The notes under the pieces were generated by a model. The model did no database searches. It was not told where the DNA came from and was given only the letters and a program-made list of their open reading frames with translations. A program made the translations under genes and the position numbers. A DNA stretch of 13,359 nucleotides from NCBI GenBank assembly GCA_022360335.1, contig JAKSCZ010000216.1:1-13359 (forward strand). The letters are read 5' to 3'. Of this stretch, positions 6,008 to 12,771 are shown piece after piece. Origin of the DNA: Pseudomonadota bacterium. Lineage in GTDB: Bacteria > Pseudomonadota > Gammaproteobacteria > Steroidobacterales > Woeseiaceae. Numbering within the stretch: position 1 is the stretch's first letter; every line of letters begins with the position of its first letter.

Positions 6008-7269
6008 CCGGAAGGATACGCATCGACAGGCAGTCGATCCCGTTCGCCGAGGGCCAGACCGTCATAGAGGCGGCAACGGACTCGGGTGTCTTCATCCCCC
6101 ACCTCTGCTATCACCCCGACTACGAGGCGAACGGCAGTTGCAAGATGTGCACCTGCAAGATCAACGGCCGCCAGGTGTCGAGTTGCACGACGCCGGCCGT
6201 GGACGGCATGGTCGTGGAGAGCAATACCGAGGAGCTGAACTCGGAGCGGCGCGCGCTCGCCCAGATGCTGTTCGTCGAAGGCAATCACCATTGCCCGTCG
6301 TGTGAGCACAGCGGCAATTGCGTGCTGCAGGACCAGGCGTACAAACTCGGCATGACCGCCCTGATCTTCCCCAACCTGACGGTCGGTCGCGAGACCGATG
6401 CGAGCCACCCGGACATCCTGCTCAACCGCGACCGTTGCATCTATTGCGAGCTCTGCGTGCGCGCCTCCCGCGATACCGACGGCAAGGACCTCTTCTGCAT
6501 CACCGGGCGGTCGCAGAACAAGGGGCTCGCCGTCAATTCGGACACGGGCCTTCTCAAAGACTCCGGCATTACCGTCGAGGATGCCGCCGCCAACGTCTGT
6601 CCCGTCGGTTGCATCATCAAGAAGGGCAAAGCGTTCACCAAACCGATCGGCCAGCGCGAGTACGACCTGCGCAAGGCACACAGCAACAAGATTCGCTCGC
6701 CGAAGCTCCCCGAGTTCGTCAAGACGCCGGGCGAGAAAGTCTCGGTGGCGACCTGTTCACTCGCCGGCTGCTTCGGCTGCCATATGTCGTTCCTCGACAT
6801 CGACGAGCGCATCGTCAAACTCGTCGAGCACGTCCAGTTCGATCGTTCGCCCATCAACGACATCAAGTCCTGCAGCGAGGTCGTCGACATCGGCCTGGTC
6901 GAAGGCGGCGTGTGCAATACGGAGAACATCGAAACGCTGCGCGAGTTCAGAAAGAGCTGCAAGCTCCTGATCGCCGTCGGCGCGTGCGCGATGAGCGGCG
7001 GCGTGCCGGCGCTGCGCAACCCCGTCGACGTGAGGGAACTGCTCGAGGAATCGTACATCGACGCCATCGGCGTCGAGAACGCACAGATCCCGACCGATCC
7101 CGAGTTGCCGCATATCCTCGAATTCGTCAGCCCGATCCACGAAGTCGTCAAGGTAGACTTCTTCCTGCCGGGTTGCCCGCCGCCGGCCGATGCGTTCTGG
7201 CAGATCCTCAACGACATCGTCGAGGGCCGCGCACCGGACCTTCCCTACGACCTGACCTACTTCGACTGA
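6004..7269 (+). CDS. hoxU-hoxY: fused hydrogenase subunits HoxU-HoxY
   Basis: One uninterrupted frame of 421 residues encodes two subunits that are normally separate. Residues 1-220 are HoxU (NuoG-like electron-transfer subunit): 2Fe-2S ligands Cys35, Cys46, Cys49, Cys61; a His/Cys3 4Fe-4S site HHCPSC (His95 or 96, Cys97, Cys100) with Cys106; and ferredoxin-like CIYCELC (Cys145, 148, 151) with Cys199 in NVCPVGC. The familiar HoxU tail PIGQREYD ends at 221. Residues about 245-421 are HoxY, the small hydrogenase subunit holding the proximal cluster: LAGCFGCHMSFLDIDER (Cys256, Cys259), GACAMSGGVPA (Cys328), PGCPPPADAFW (Cys391), ending LPYDLTYFD as HoxY proteins do. The 222-244 linker is charged and proline-containing, without Met. 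The ATG overlaps the hoxF stop by 4 bp; hoxH follows after 11 bp. No twin-arginine signal is present, so it is cytosolic. In Ralstonia HoxU and HoxY are about 234 and 209 residues and separately encoded. Confidence 0.93.
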   Translation: MTGRIRIDRQSIPFAEGQTVIEAATDSGVFIPHLCYHPDYEANGSCKMCTCKINGRQVSSCTTPAVDGMVVESNTEELNSERRALAQMLFVEGNHHCPSCEHSGNCVLQDQAYKLGMTALIFPNLTVGRETDASHPDILLNRDRCIYCELCVRASRDTDGKDLFCITGRSQNKGLAVNSDTGLLKDSGITVEDAAANVCPVGCIIKKGKAFTKPIGQREYDLRKAHSNKIRSPKLPEFVKTPGEKVSVATCSLAGCFGCHMSFLDIDERIVKLVEHVQFDRSPINDIKSCSEVVDIGLVEGGVCNTENIETLREFRKSCKLLIAVGACAMSGGVPALRNPVDVRELLEESYIDAIGVENAQIPTDPELPHILEFVSPIHEVVKVDFFLPGCPPPADAFWQILNDIVEGRAPDLPYDLTYFD

Positions 7270-7280
7270 GACGAGCACCC

Positions 7281-8765
7281 ATGAGCACCGATCTTTCCCA
7301 TGCCGAAAATCGCGAGACGTTGAATCGCGTCGTCATCGAACCGGTTTCTCGCGTGGAGGGCCACGGCAAGGTCACGCTGCTGGCCGACGACGACAACGTC
7401 ATTCAGGAAGCGCGCCTGCACATCGTCGAGTTCCGCGGCTTCGAACGGTTCATCCAGGGCCGCCCCTACTGGGACGTACCGGTCGTCGTCCAGCGCCTCT
7501 GCGGAATCTGCCCGGTCAGCCACCACCTGGCCGCGGGCAAGGCGGTCGACCAGATCGTCGGCGCCGGCAAGCTGACGCCGACGGCGAAGAAGCTGCGCGA
7601 GCTCGTGCACTTCGGCCAGATCCTGCAGAGCCACGCCCTGCACTTCTTCCACCTTTCTTCGCCGGACCTTCTGTTCGGTTTCGAAAGCGACGTCGCCAAA
7701 CGCAACATCATCGGCGTCATCGAGGCGCACCCGGAGATCGCGTTGCAGGGCGTCAAGCTGCGCAAATACGGACAGGAGATCATTCGCGCGATCTGCGGTA
7801 AACGCATTCACGGTACGGGCGCGGTGCCCGGCGGTATGAACAAGCCCCTCACCGCCTCCGAACGCGACGCGCTTCTCGTCGATATCGACGACATCGGCGA
7901 CTGGGCCCGCGCCGCCGTCGAGTTGTCGCGCAACTTCTACCTGTCCAAGCAACCGATGACGCAGGCGTTCGGCACGGTACCGTCGAACAGTCTGAGTCTC
8001 GTGCGTCCCGACGGCGCACTCGAACTGTACGACGGCAAACTGCGCGCGAAAAATGCCGCCGGCGAATTCATCTTCGACCAGGTGAGCGACCAGCAGTATC
8101 ACGAGCGCATCCGCGAAGAGGTACGTAACTGGAGCTACATGAAGTTCCCGTTCCTGACCGAACTGGGCAAGGACGAGGGCTGGTACCGGGTGGGACCGCT
8201 GGCGCGCATCAACAACTGCGACTACATCGACACGCCGCTCGCCGAAGAAGAACGCCTCGTGTTCAGGGAGCACGGCGAAGGCGGCATGCTGCACGCACCG
8301 CTCGCCTATCACTGGGCGCGCATGATCGAGCTGCTGCACTGTGCCGAGAAGATCCGCGAGCTTCTCGAAGACCCCGAGATACTCGGCACCGACCTGATCA
8401 ATCGCGACCGGTCCCGCAACGGCTTCGGCATCGGCGTGATCGAGGCGACGCGCGGGACCTTGTTCCATCACTACGAGGTCGACGAGAACGACCTGGTCCG
8501 GAAAGCCAATCTGATCGTCTCGACGACCAACAACAACCAGGCGATGAACGAATCCATACGGCGGGTTGCGGCGGATCACCTGAGCGGCAGGGAACTCACC
8601 GAGCCGCTGCTCAACAATATCGAGGTTGCCATTCGCGCCTACGATCCCTGCCTGTCGTGCGCAACGCACGCGGTCGGCAAGATGCCGCTCGTGGTCGAGC
8701 TGCGCGACGGTGCGGGTACGCTCGTCGACAGGCTGCAGAAAAACAGCGATGGACAGTTCGCCTGA
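7281..8765 (+). CDS. hoxH: NAD-reducing [NiFe] hydrogenase large subunit HoxH
   Basis: HoxH, 494 residues, holds the Ni-Fe active site where H2 is split. The two ligand motifs are present: QRLCGICPVSHH (Cys74, Cys77) near the N-terminus and DPCLSCATHAVG (Cys457, Cys460, His463) near the C-terminus. After His463 there is a 31-residue tail, the extension that a dedicated endopeptidase removes once nickel is in place; such proteases cut just after this His. The opening IEPVSRVEGHGKV (19-31) and FRGFERFIQGRPYWDVPVVV (51-70) are typical of group 3 large subunits. The ATG at 7281 follows the hoxUY stop by 11 bases; GACGAG is a modest ribosome site. The 3' end overlaps hoxW by 17 bp, matching the need for the protease. 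Both cysteine pairs are complete, and none is replaced by a selenocysteine codon. Confidence 0.96.
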   Translation: MSTDLSHAENRETLNRVVIEPVSRVEGHGKVTLLADDDNVIQEARLHIVEFRGFERFIQGRPYWDVPVVVQRLCGICPVSHHLAAGKAVDQIVGAGKLTPTAKKLRELVHFGQILQSHALHFFHLSSPDLLFGFESDVAKRNIIGVIEAHPEIALQGVKLRKYGQEIIRAICGKRIHGTGAVPGGMNKPLTASERDALLVDIDDIGDWARAAVELSRNFYLSKQPMTQAFGTVPSNSLSLVRPDGALELYDGKLRAKNAAGEFIFDQVSDQQYHERIREEVRNWSYMKFPFLTELGKDEGWYRVGPLARINNCDYIDTPLAEEERLVFREHGEGGMLHAPLAYHWARMIELLHCAEKIRELLEDPEILGTDLINRDRSRNGFGIGVIEATRGTLFHHYEVDENDLVRKANLIVSTTNNNQAMNESIRRVAADHLSGRELTEPLLNNIEVAIRAYDPCLSCATHAVGKMPLVVELRDGAGTLVDRLQKNSDGQFA

Positions 8766-9258
8766 ACCGTCGCTGATCGTTTTTTGCTGGGGTAACCAAA
8801 GCCGCGGGGACGACGGTATCGGGCCGGCAGTCGCCGCGCGCCTGCGCGCGCTCGGCCGCGGGGAGTTGCGCCTCATCGAAGACCACCAGCTCAACATCGA
8901 GCACGTCATGGACTTCCACGGCATGACGCCGCTGCTGTTCGTCGACGCGAGCGTCGCGATCGACGCAGGCTGCCGGCTCGAGCGGCTCGCGCCGAGCGAG
9001 GAAGGCAACTTCTCGACGCATGCGATCTCTCCCGGGGCCCTGCTCAACGTCTACGGCCAATCGACGGGCGAGCCCGCGCCCCCCGCGTACCTGTTACACG
9101 TCGCGGGACGGGATTTCGAACTGGGCGCCGGCCTCGGAGACACGGCGCGGACGGCGCTCGACGAGGCGTTCGGCATCTTGCGGCGCGTGCTCGTCGACGA
9201 CCCGTCGGACTGGCCGGCCCGGCTCGAACGCGCGGCTCGCGGAGACGGCCCGGCATAG
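8749..9258 (+). CDS. hoxW: [NiFe] hydrogenase maturation endopeptidase HoxW
   Basis: A 169-residue M52-family (HyaD/HybD-like) protease that cleaves the C-terminal tail of the hydrogenase large subunit after nickel insertion, here presumably HoxH. The family start FCWGNQSRGDDGIGP (12-26) is clear. The three nickel-sensing ligands known from E. coli HybD (Glu16, Asp62, His93) correspond to Asp22 in RGDDG, Asp66 in LLFVDAS and His91 in FSTHAISPG. The start is the ATG at 8749, inside the end of hoxH (17-bp overlap), and the frame matches the family from its first residues, so translation is probably coupled to hoxH. Length and motifs are normal. The tail after about residue 150 is rich in Arg and Ala. 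It is the last gene of the plus-strand operon; the next gene converges on it from the other strand after 35 bp. Confidence 0.92.
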   Translation: MDSSPEPSLIVFCWGNQSRGDDGIGPAVAARLRALGRGELRLIEDHQLNIEHVMDFHGMTPLLFVDASVAIDAGCRLERLAPSEEGNFSTHAISPGALLNVYGQSTGEPAPPAYLLHVAGRDFELGAGLGDTARTALDEAFGILRRVLVDDPSDWPARLERAARGDGPA

Positions 9259-9293
9259 TCGTCGATCGGCGGGCGGCGTTCCGCGAGCCGGCC

Positions 9294-10358
9294 TCATGTC
9301 GCCGTGCCGAGGTGCCGCGCGAATTCCGCCCGTGCCCGTCGCCAGACAGCGGCATCGGGATCGTCCAGCGCCAGCAGCGTCGGCAACAGCTGTGCGGCGT
9401 AGTCTTCGGAGGATTCGCGCGGCAGCATCGACGGAAGATTGTCGATCGCCACGACGTCGAGCGGAGGGTCGTCGCCGACGCGAACGGCGGGCCGCTCCCA
9501 GCTCGTCACCCGTGTATAGACGGGCACGGGATTGTAGTCGCTGTCCGGGTCGCACGCGACGTCGCCGATGACCCTGAGCCGGCGGTCCGCCGCCAGCGCC
9601 GGGCGCGGCACGAAAACCGGTGTCTTCGGACCGGCCAGGACGCAGTTCAGGAACACGTCGTGGTCGAGTATTTCGGGATACGGCCCCCCGTGGGCGGTCT
9701 CGGCCACGTCCCACTTCGTGACCGCCGCGCCCATCGCCCGGCACAGGTCGCTCGCGCCCGTGCCGACACGTCCGAGTGCGCCGATCACGAGAGCGTCCGG
9801 GAGACCGGCATCCGCCGCCTCGAGATCCCCGGCCACGTCGGCGTTGAGCGCGGGCTTGTCCGGGTAGACGTCGATCGGTCCGCACGTACCGCCGCAAAGC
9901 TGAGCGGCCCAGGCCTTGAGCGCAACGGCCGCCCCGACGTAGCCGGCCCAGTAGCCCATTGCGGCGACGCGGCGTCCCTCGTCGTCGACCAGGTATTCGA
10001 GATCGTACAGCGTGCCGCCTCCCGCCCGGAAACGGGACAGCAGGCGTCGTCCTGCATGCTGCCCCTTGAATGCGTGGCCGAAGAAGATATGGCGGTGTCC
10101 GAGCGGCGTGCCGTCGTCCGGGAGCTCCTTCAGACCGAAGACGATCGCGTTCCCGGGCGCGCTCGGCCAGCTGCCTTCACGCGCCGTCTCGACGCCCGCA
10201 TCGGCGTACTCTTCCATCGGGATGGCCCGGCTTGCGGATTCCTCGACGGTCACGCGCATACCGGCCTCGATCAGCCTGGCCGCACCGTCCGGCGCGAGCC
10301 CGACGCGCTGTTCGTGCGCGCGCTGTTCGGCGCGCACCCAGAGGTGCGTTGCGGCCAC
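9294..10358 (-). CDS. saccharopine dehydrogenase (NAD+, L-lysine-forming) family
   Basis: A 354-residue member of the alanine dehydrogenase/saccharopine dehydrogenase superfamily, closest in pattern to LYS1-type enzymes that split saccharopine to lysine and 2-oxoglutarate with NAD+. Seen: the N-terminal RAEQRAHEQRVGLAPDGA (9-26), FGLKELP with Lys77 and FFGHAFKGQ with His95 (catalytic Lys77 and His96 in the yeast enzyme), TLYDLEYLVDDEGRRVAAMG (116-135) and the dinucleotide-binding loop GALGRVGTGA (193-202). The late DVACDPDSDYNPVPVY is also typical. The start is GTG at 10356-10358, since no ATG is available before the conserved region. It lies 3 bp after the stop of the PLP enzyme on the same strand, so the two are surely co-transcribed. 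Most bacteria make lysine by the diaminopimelate route, so the real substrate may differ; a role in lysine or another amino-acid's metabolism is inference. Confidence 0.85.
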   Translation of the reverse strand: MAATHLWVRAEQRAHEQRVGLAPDGAARLIEAGMRVTVEESASRAIPMEEYADAGVETAREGSWPSAPGNAIVFGLKELPDDGTPLGHRHIFFGHAFKGQHAGRRLLSRFRAGGGTLYDLEYLVDDEGRRVAAMGYWAGYVGAAVALKAWAAQLCGGTCGPIDVYPDKPALNADVAGDLEAADAGLPDALVIGALGRVGTGASDLCRAMGAAVTKWDVAETAHGGPYPEILDHDVFLNCVLAGPKTPVFVPRPALAADRRLRVIGDVACDPDSDYNPVPVYTRVTSWERPAVRVGDDPPLDVVAIDNLPSMLPRESSEDYAAQLLPTLLALDDPDAAVWRRARAEFARHLGTAT

Positions 10359-10361
10359 GGT

Positions 10362-11600
10362 TCAGGCCGCCGCGCTGGCGGGCGCCAGCCCCACCCGTTT
10401 CAGCGCCGTCAGCAATTGCGTCCAGCGCTGCTCGAGCGTGCCGGTGTAGCCTACCGAGATACGCACGAGTCCCGGTGAGATGCCGGCCGCCGCCTTGTTT
10501 TCGTCCGACATCTCGCTCGAGGTACTCGATCCGGAGCACGACATCAGCGTATCGAAGTAGCCGAGACTGACGGCCAGGTAGCCGAATCGCATCTCGTTCT
10601 GCAGGCAGGACATGAGCCGGTTCGCCGTCTCCTCGTCGCCGGTGTCGAGTGTCATGACGCCGCCGTATCCGTATTCCTCGCAGCACAGCTCATCGAACAA
10701 GACACGATCCGGATGTCCCTGCAGCCCGGGGTAACAGACCTCGAGCCCGAGTTCGTCGAGCCGCACGGCCAGCGCCAGCGCACGCTCCGCATGGGCCCTG
10801 ATCCTGAGCGGCAGGTGCGGGATGCGCAGGCCGATCGCCGCTGCGACGTTGGGGTCCATCGTGGCGCCGAGCAGCATCAGCGGACCCGTGTGCAGGTCCA
10901 TGAGCCGGCCGATGAAGTCTTCCGTGCTGCAGACCGCCCCGGCGATGACGTCGGACGCGCCGCTGATGAATTTCGTGATGCTGTGCACGACGATATCCGC
11001 GCCGAGCGCGGCCGGCCGCAGCGTCAGCGGCGTAAACGTATTGTCGACGACGAGCGGAATCTCTTTCGAACGTGCGACGGCCGCGAGTCTCGGGATGTCG
11101 GCCAGGCGCAGGGTCGGGTTCGACAGCGTCTCGGTGAAGATCAGTTTCGTCCGGTCCGTAATCGCCGCCCGGACCGCGTCGGTATCGGTGATGTCGACGA
11201 AGCGCGTTCGAATACCGCTCTTGGCGGGCAGGAAGTCGTTGAGCAGCGCAAACGTGCCGCCGTAGACGGCATTCGACGCGACGATCTCGTCACCGGCGTC
11301 GCAAAGCGCCAGGATGACCGACGAGATGGCGCCCATGCCGCTCGCCGTGCAGTAGGCGGCCTCGGTCCCCGCCAGCGCCGCCATCTGCCGGCCGAGGTTG
11401 AAGACGGTCGGATTGAAGTGCCGGCCGTAGAGGTAGCAGCCCTTGTCCGGACCTTTGCGGCCCTGGAACAGGTCCGGCATCGTTTCGGGATCGATGACCG
11501 TGAACGTCGAACTCGCCTCGACGCTCATATTGACTCCGCCGTGCTCGCCGAATTCGTGGCGCAGATGCGCCAGGTCTTCTATCGGGTTCCGTGCACACAT
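10362..11600 (-). CDS. Cys/Met metabolism PLP-dependent enzyme (methionine gamma-lyase-like)
   Basis: A 412-residue fold-type I PLP enzyme of the cystathionine gamma-synthase/methionine gamma-lyase family. Seen: YGRHFNPTVFNLGRQMAAL (58-76) with the Tyr and Arg that contact the neighbouring subunit's PLP phosphate, ASGMGAISS (86-94), Tyr113 in NAVYGGT which would stack on PLP, Asp186 in VVDNTFTPL which would contact the pyridine nitrogen, and the Schiff-base Lys210 in VHSITKFISGASDVIAG. The end SSTSSEMSDENKAAAGISPG and LVRISVGYTG is normal for the family. The start is ATG 11598-11600, chosen because GGGGAG lies 6 bases upstream; the open frame extends to 11711, but that extra part encodes a piece of a decayed transporter, not this enzyme. 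It is followed after 3 bp by the saccharopine dehydrogenase-like gene. Whether it lyses methionine, or makes or splits cystathionine, cannot be told from sequence alone. Confidence 0.87.
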   Translation of the reverse strand: MCARNPIEDLAHLRHEFGEHGGVNMSVEASSTFTVIDPETMPDLFQGRKGPDKGCYLYGRHFNPTVFNLGRQMAALAGTEAAYCTASGMGAISSVILALCDAGDEIVASNAVYGGTFALLNDFLPAKSGIRTRFVDITDTDAVRAAITDRTKLIFTETLSNPTLRLADIPRLAAVARSKEIPLVVDNTFTPLTLRPAALGADIVVHSITKFISGASDVIAGAVCSTEDFIGRLMDLHTGPLMLLGATMDPNVAAAIGLRIPHLPLRIRAHAERALALAVRLDELGLEVCYPGLQGHPDRVLFDELCCEEYGYGGVMTLDTGDEETANRLMSCLQNEMRFGYLAVSLGYFDTLMSCSGSSTSSEMSDENKAAAGISPGLVRISVGYTGTLEQRWTQLLTALKRVGLAPASAAA

Positions 11601-11630
11601 AATCATCTCCCCGAGACGCAGCCTTTCGAA

Positions 11631-11840
11631 CGCATCGGCGCGGTGCGCGCCGATGCGGCCGATCAGCGTCAGGTACGCGCCAAACGCAATCACCGAACCG
11701 AATAGTGCCAAATACGCTAAAGACGCGATGTACGTAAAAGTCGCGTCGAAGTCGAATTCGTGGCCGCTCGCGGAGGATGTAGTTGAGGCCGAACGGCAAC
11801 AGCCCGAGCAGCGCGAGCCAGATGTGATGTTCCGGTCGAA
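11631..11840 (-). pseudogene. EamA/DMT-family transporter remnant
   Basis: Two separated pieces of an EamA (drug/metabolite transporter) protein survive in different minus-strand frames. The segment 11773-11829 reads HHIWLALLGLLPFGLNYIL, like the third transmembrane segment of these exporters (usually preceded by FDR-type text, which is visible in a shifted frame just upstream). The segment 11631-11765 reads GHEFDFDATFTYIASLAYLA then LFGSVIAFGAYLTLIGRIGA, then HRADA, like the loop and a late transmembrane segment. Everything between and the ends of the normal ~290-residue protein are missing, and the pieces are out of frame, so the gene is dead. The tail of the remnant runs into the leader of the PLP enzyme gene. 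Confidence 0.65.
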
Positions 11841-11890
11841 CGCGCCGCCGCCCCGCTTCGCGTTCGCGGCTCCGGGCTCCGGCGGCCGTG

Positions 11891-12073
11891 CTAGCCGAGA
11901 TCGTAGGGGTCGTTCCCGTCGGGCCTTCTGGCGGGCTCCTCGAGGCTGAGCTCGAGCGCCTCGTCATTCTGTATCAGCTCGTAGCAACGCCGCCGGATGT
12001 CGGCAAGCCTGAGCGATACGTTGGACTCCGACAGCGGTATCTCGCTGAAATCCTTGTGCATGTTCCTGTCCAT
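11891..12073 (-). CDS. unknown 60-residue acidic protein
   Basis: A 60-residue cytosolic-looking protein starting MDRNMHKDFSEIPLSESNVS and continuing with an amphipathic helix LRLADIRRRCYELIQNDEALELSLEEP; the end is DGNDPYDLG. I do not recognise the family. The open frame extends to 12130, but the promoter described at 12107-12156 puts the transcript start near 12107, so the ATG at 12071-12073 is the first usable start (AGAG about 6 bases upstream). It would have a leader of about 34 bases. It is followed downstream by the EamA remnant and then the PLP enzyme gene on the same strand, with about 290 bases between its stop and that gene's start. Control by a CRP-like factor is suggested by the promoter. 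The small size and unknown family lower confidence, but the frame, start and promoter agree. Confidence 0.62.
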   Translation of the reverse strand: MDRNMHKDFSEIPLSESNVSLRLADIRRRCYELIQNDEALELSLEEPARRPDGNDPYDLG

Positions 12074-12106
12074 TCGCGACTCTGTCTGTGTTCGGCGACA
12101 ATCTGA

Positions 12107-12156
12107 ATATCGCAGTATAGAAACAGGCAAGTCGCGGAAATGTGAACGCGATCACA
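12107..12156 (-). promoter_or_regulatory. class II CRP-like site and -10 box for the 60-residue gene
   Basis: On the minus strand a perfect CRP consensus palindrome TGTGA-N6-TCACA spans 12141-12156, followed 21 bases later by a -10 box TATACT at 12114-12119. Counting the -10 as -12 to -7 puts the centre of the palindrome at -41.5, the exact position of a class II CRP activator site, and the transcript start near 12107. There is no good -35 box, as expected for an activator-dependent promoter. The site could serve CRP, Vfr/Clp or a related family member. Confidence 0.7.
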
Positions 12157-12197
12157 TAAAATCGCCGGCAATCGCGTTATCCGGCGACTTATGTAAC

Positions 12198-12223
12198 AAA
12201 GGCCGCCCCGCGGGACGGCCTTT
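12198..12223 (-). terminator. rho-independent terminator of the 105-residue membrane protein gene
   Basis: An 8-bp perfect stem AAAGGCCG/CGGCCTTT, extended by a few more G-C pairs round a small loop after one mismatch, spans 12198-12223. On the minus strand it ends in TTTGTTA and follows the stop of the membrane protein gene (12249) by 25 bases, so it is placed to end that transcript and to insulate the CRP-like promoter just beyond it. Confidence 0.75.
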
Positions 12224-12248
12224 GCGATCGACGTGAACGGCAATCGGA

Positions 12249-12566
12249 TCAGGGTTTGAGCTTGTCGATCACACCCAGGACGAGAACCGTGACCGCCGCC
12301 GCGGCGTATGCCGAGGCCAGACCGCCCGCTCCGAGGGCTGCCGAGATGTACGGTCCGACCGCCGGGATCGCACCCAGGCCGCCGCTGAACGCGGTGATCG
12401 CCAGGGCGGCGATCAGGAAACGCATGCGATCGTCATCGGCGATGAAATAGCCCGACACTGCGCCGAGTACGGCAATGACCAGCGGGCTTTGCGGGAAGCC
12501 TCCCATCAGGCCCGCGACGAGCGCGACAACCACGGTAACGATCTGGATAATTTTTCCTGGTCCCAT
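12249..12566 (-). CDS. small hydrophobic membrane protein, unknown
   Basis: A 105-residue, very hydrophobic protein: likely transmembrane segments are IIQIVTVVVALVAGLMGGF (6-24), PLVIAVLGAVSGYFIA (28-43), an Ala/Gly-rich stretch from about 49 to 67, and one or two in AGGLASAYAAAAVTVLVLG (about 80-98), with a short charged loop DDDRMR at 44-49. There is no signal peptide distinct from the first segment; it is presumably in the inner membrane. I do not recognise the family. The start is ATG 12564-12566, with AAGGGGAA as a strong ribosome site 6 bases upstream. It has its own terminator at 12198-12223 and about 205 bp of AT-rich upstream sequence, so it is probably a single-gene unit although it has the same direction as the fabH-like gene. 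Confidence 0.75.
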   Translation of the reverse strand: MGPGKIIQIVTVVVALVAGLMGGFPQSPLVIAVLGAVSGYFIADDDRMRFLIAALAITAFSGGLGAIPAVGPYISAALGAGGLASAYAAAAVTVLVLGVIDKLKP

Positions 12567-12771
12567 GAAATTCCCCTTGTGCTTCTTCTTGTGAGCTTGT
12601 CGTAAGTCTTGTCGTTCTTGTGCAGGCCACGCTTGCGGCGGCCGCCGCCAGCATAGCAGGTATTGCCGGAATATTGCTAATACTTTAAAAACAAATAATT
12701 ACAATATCTTCTTCAGAATCTACAATATATAGAAACCGGACATTTGTCGCGGGTTTTCCGGACCGGGGCGG
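12567..12771 (-). promoter_or_regulatory. AT-rich upstream region of the membrane protein gene
   Basis: The 205 bases between the ketoacyl synthase stop and the membrane protein start are strongly AT-rich between about 12665 and 12740. On the minus strand TTGTAA, 16 bases, then TATTAG is one possible -35/-10 pair, and TGCTATGCT nearer the gene is a possible extended -10; neither is strong. The transcribed leader holds five ACAAG words (minus strand) at irregular spacing between 12576 and 12621. I see no clear terminator for the fabH-like gene here. Confidence 0.35.

Noticed and set aside
7257..9047. 596-codon open frame antisense to hoxH and hoxW
   Set aside because: It mirrors the GC-rich third-position bias of hoxH/hoxW on the other strand, resembles no known family, and overlaps two well-supported genes throughout.
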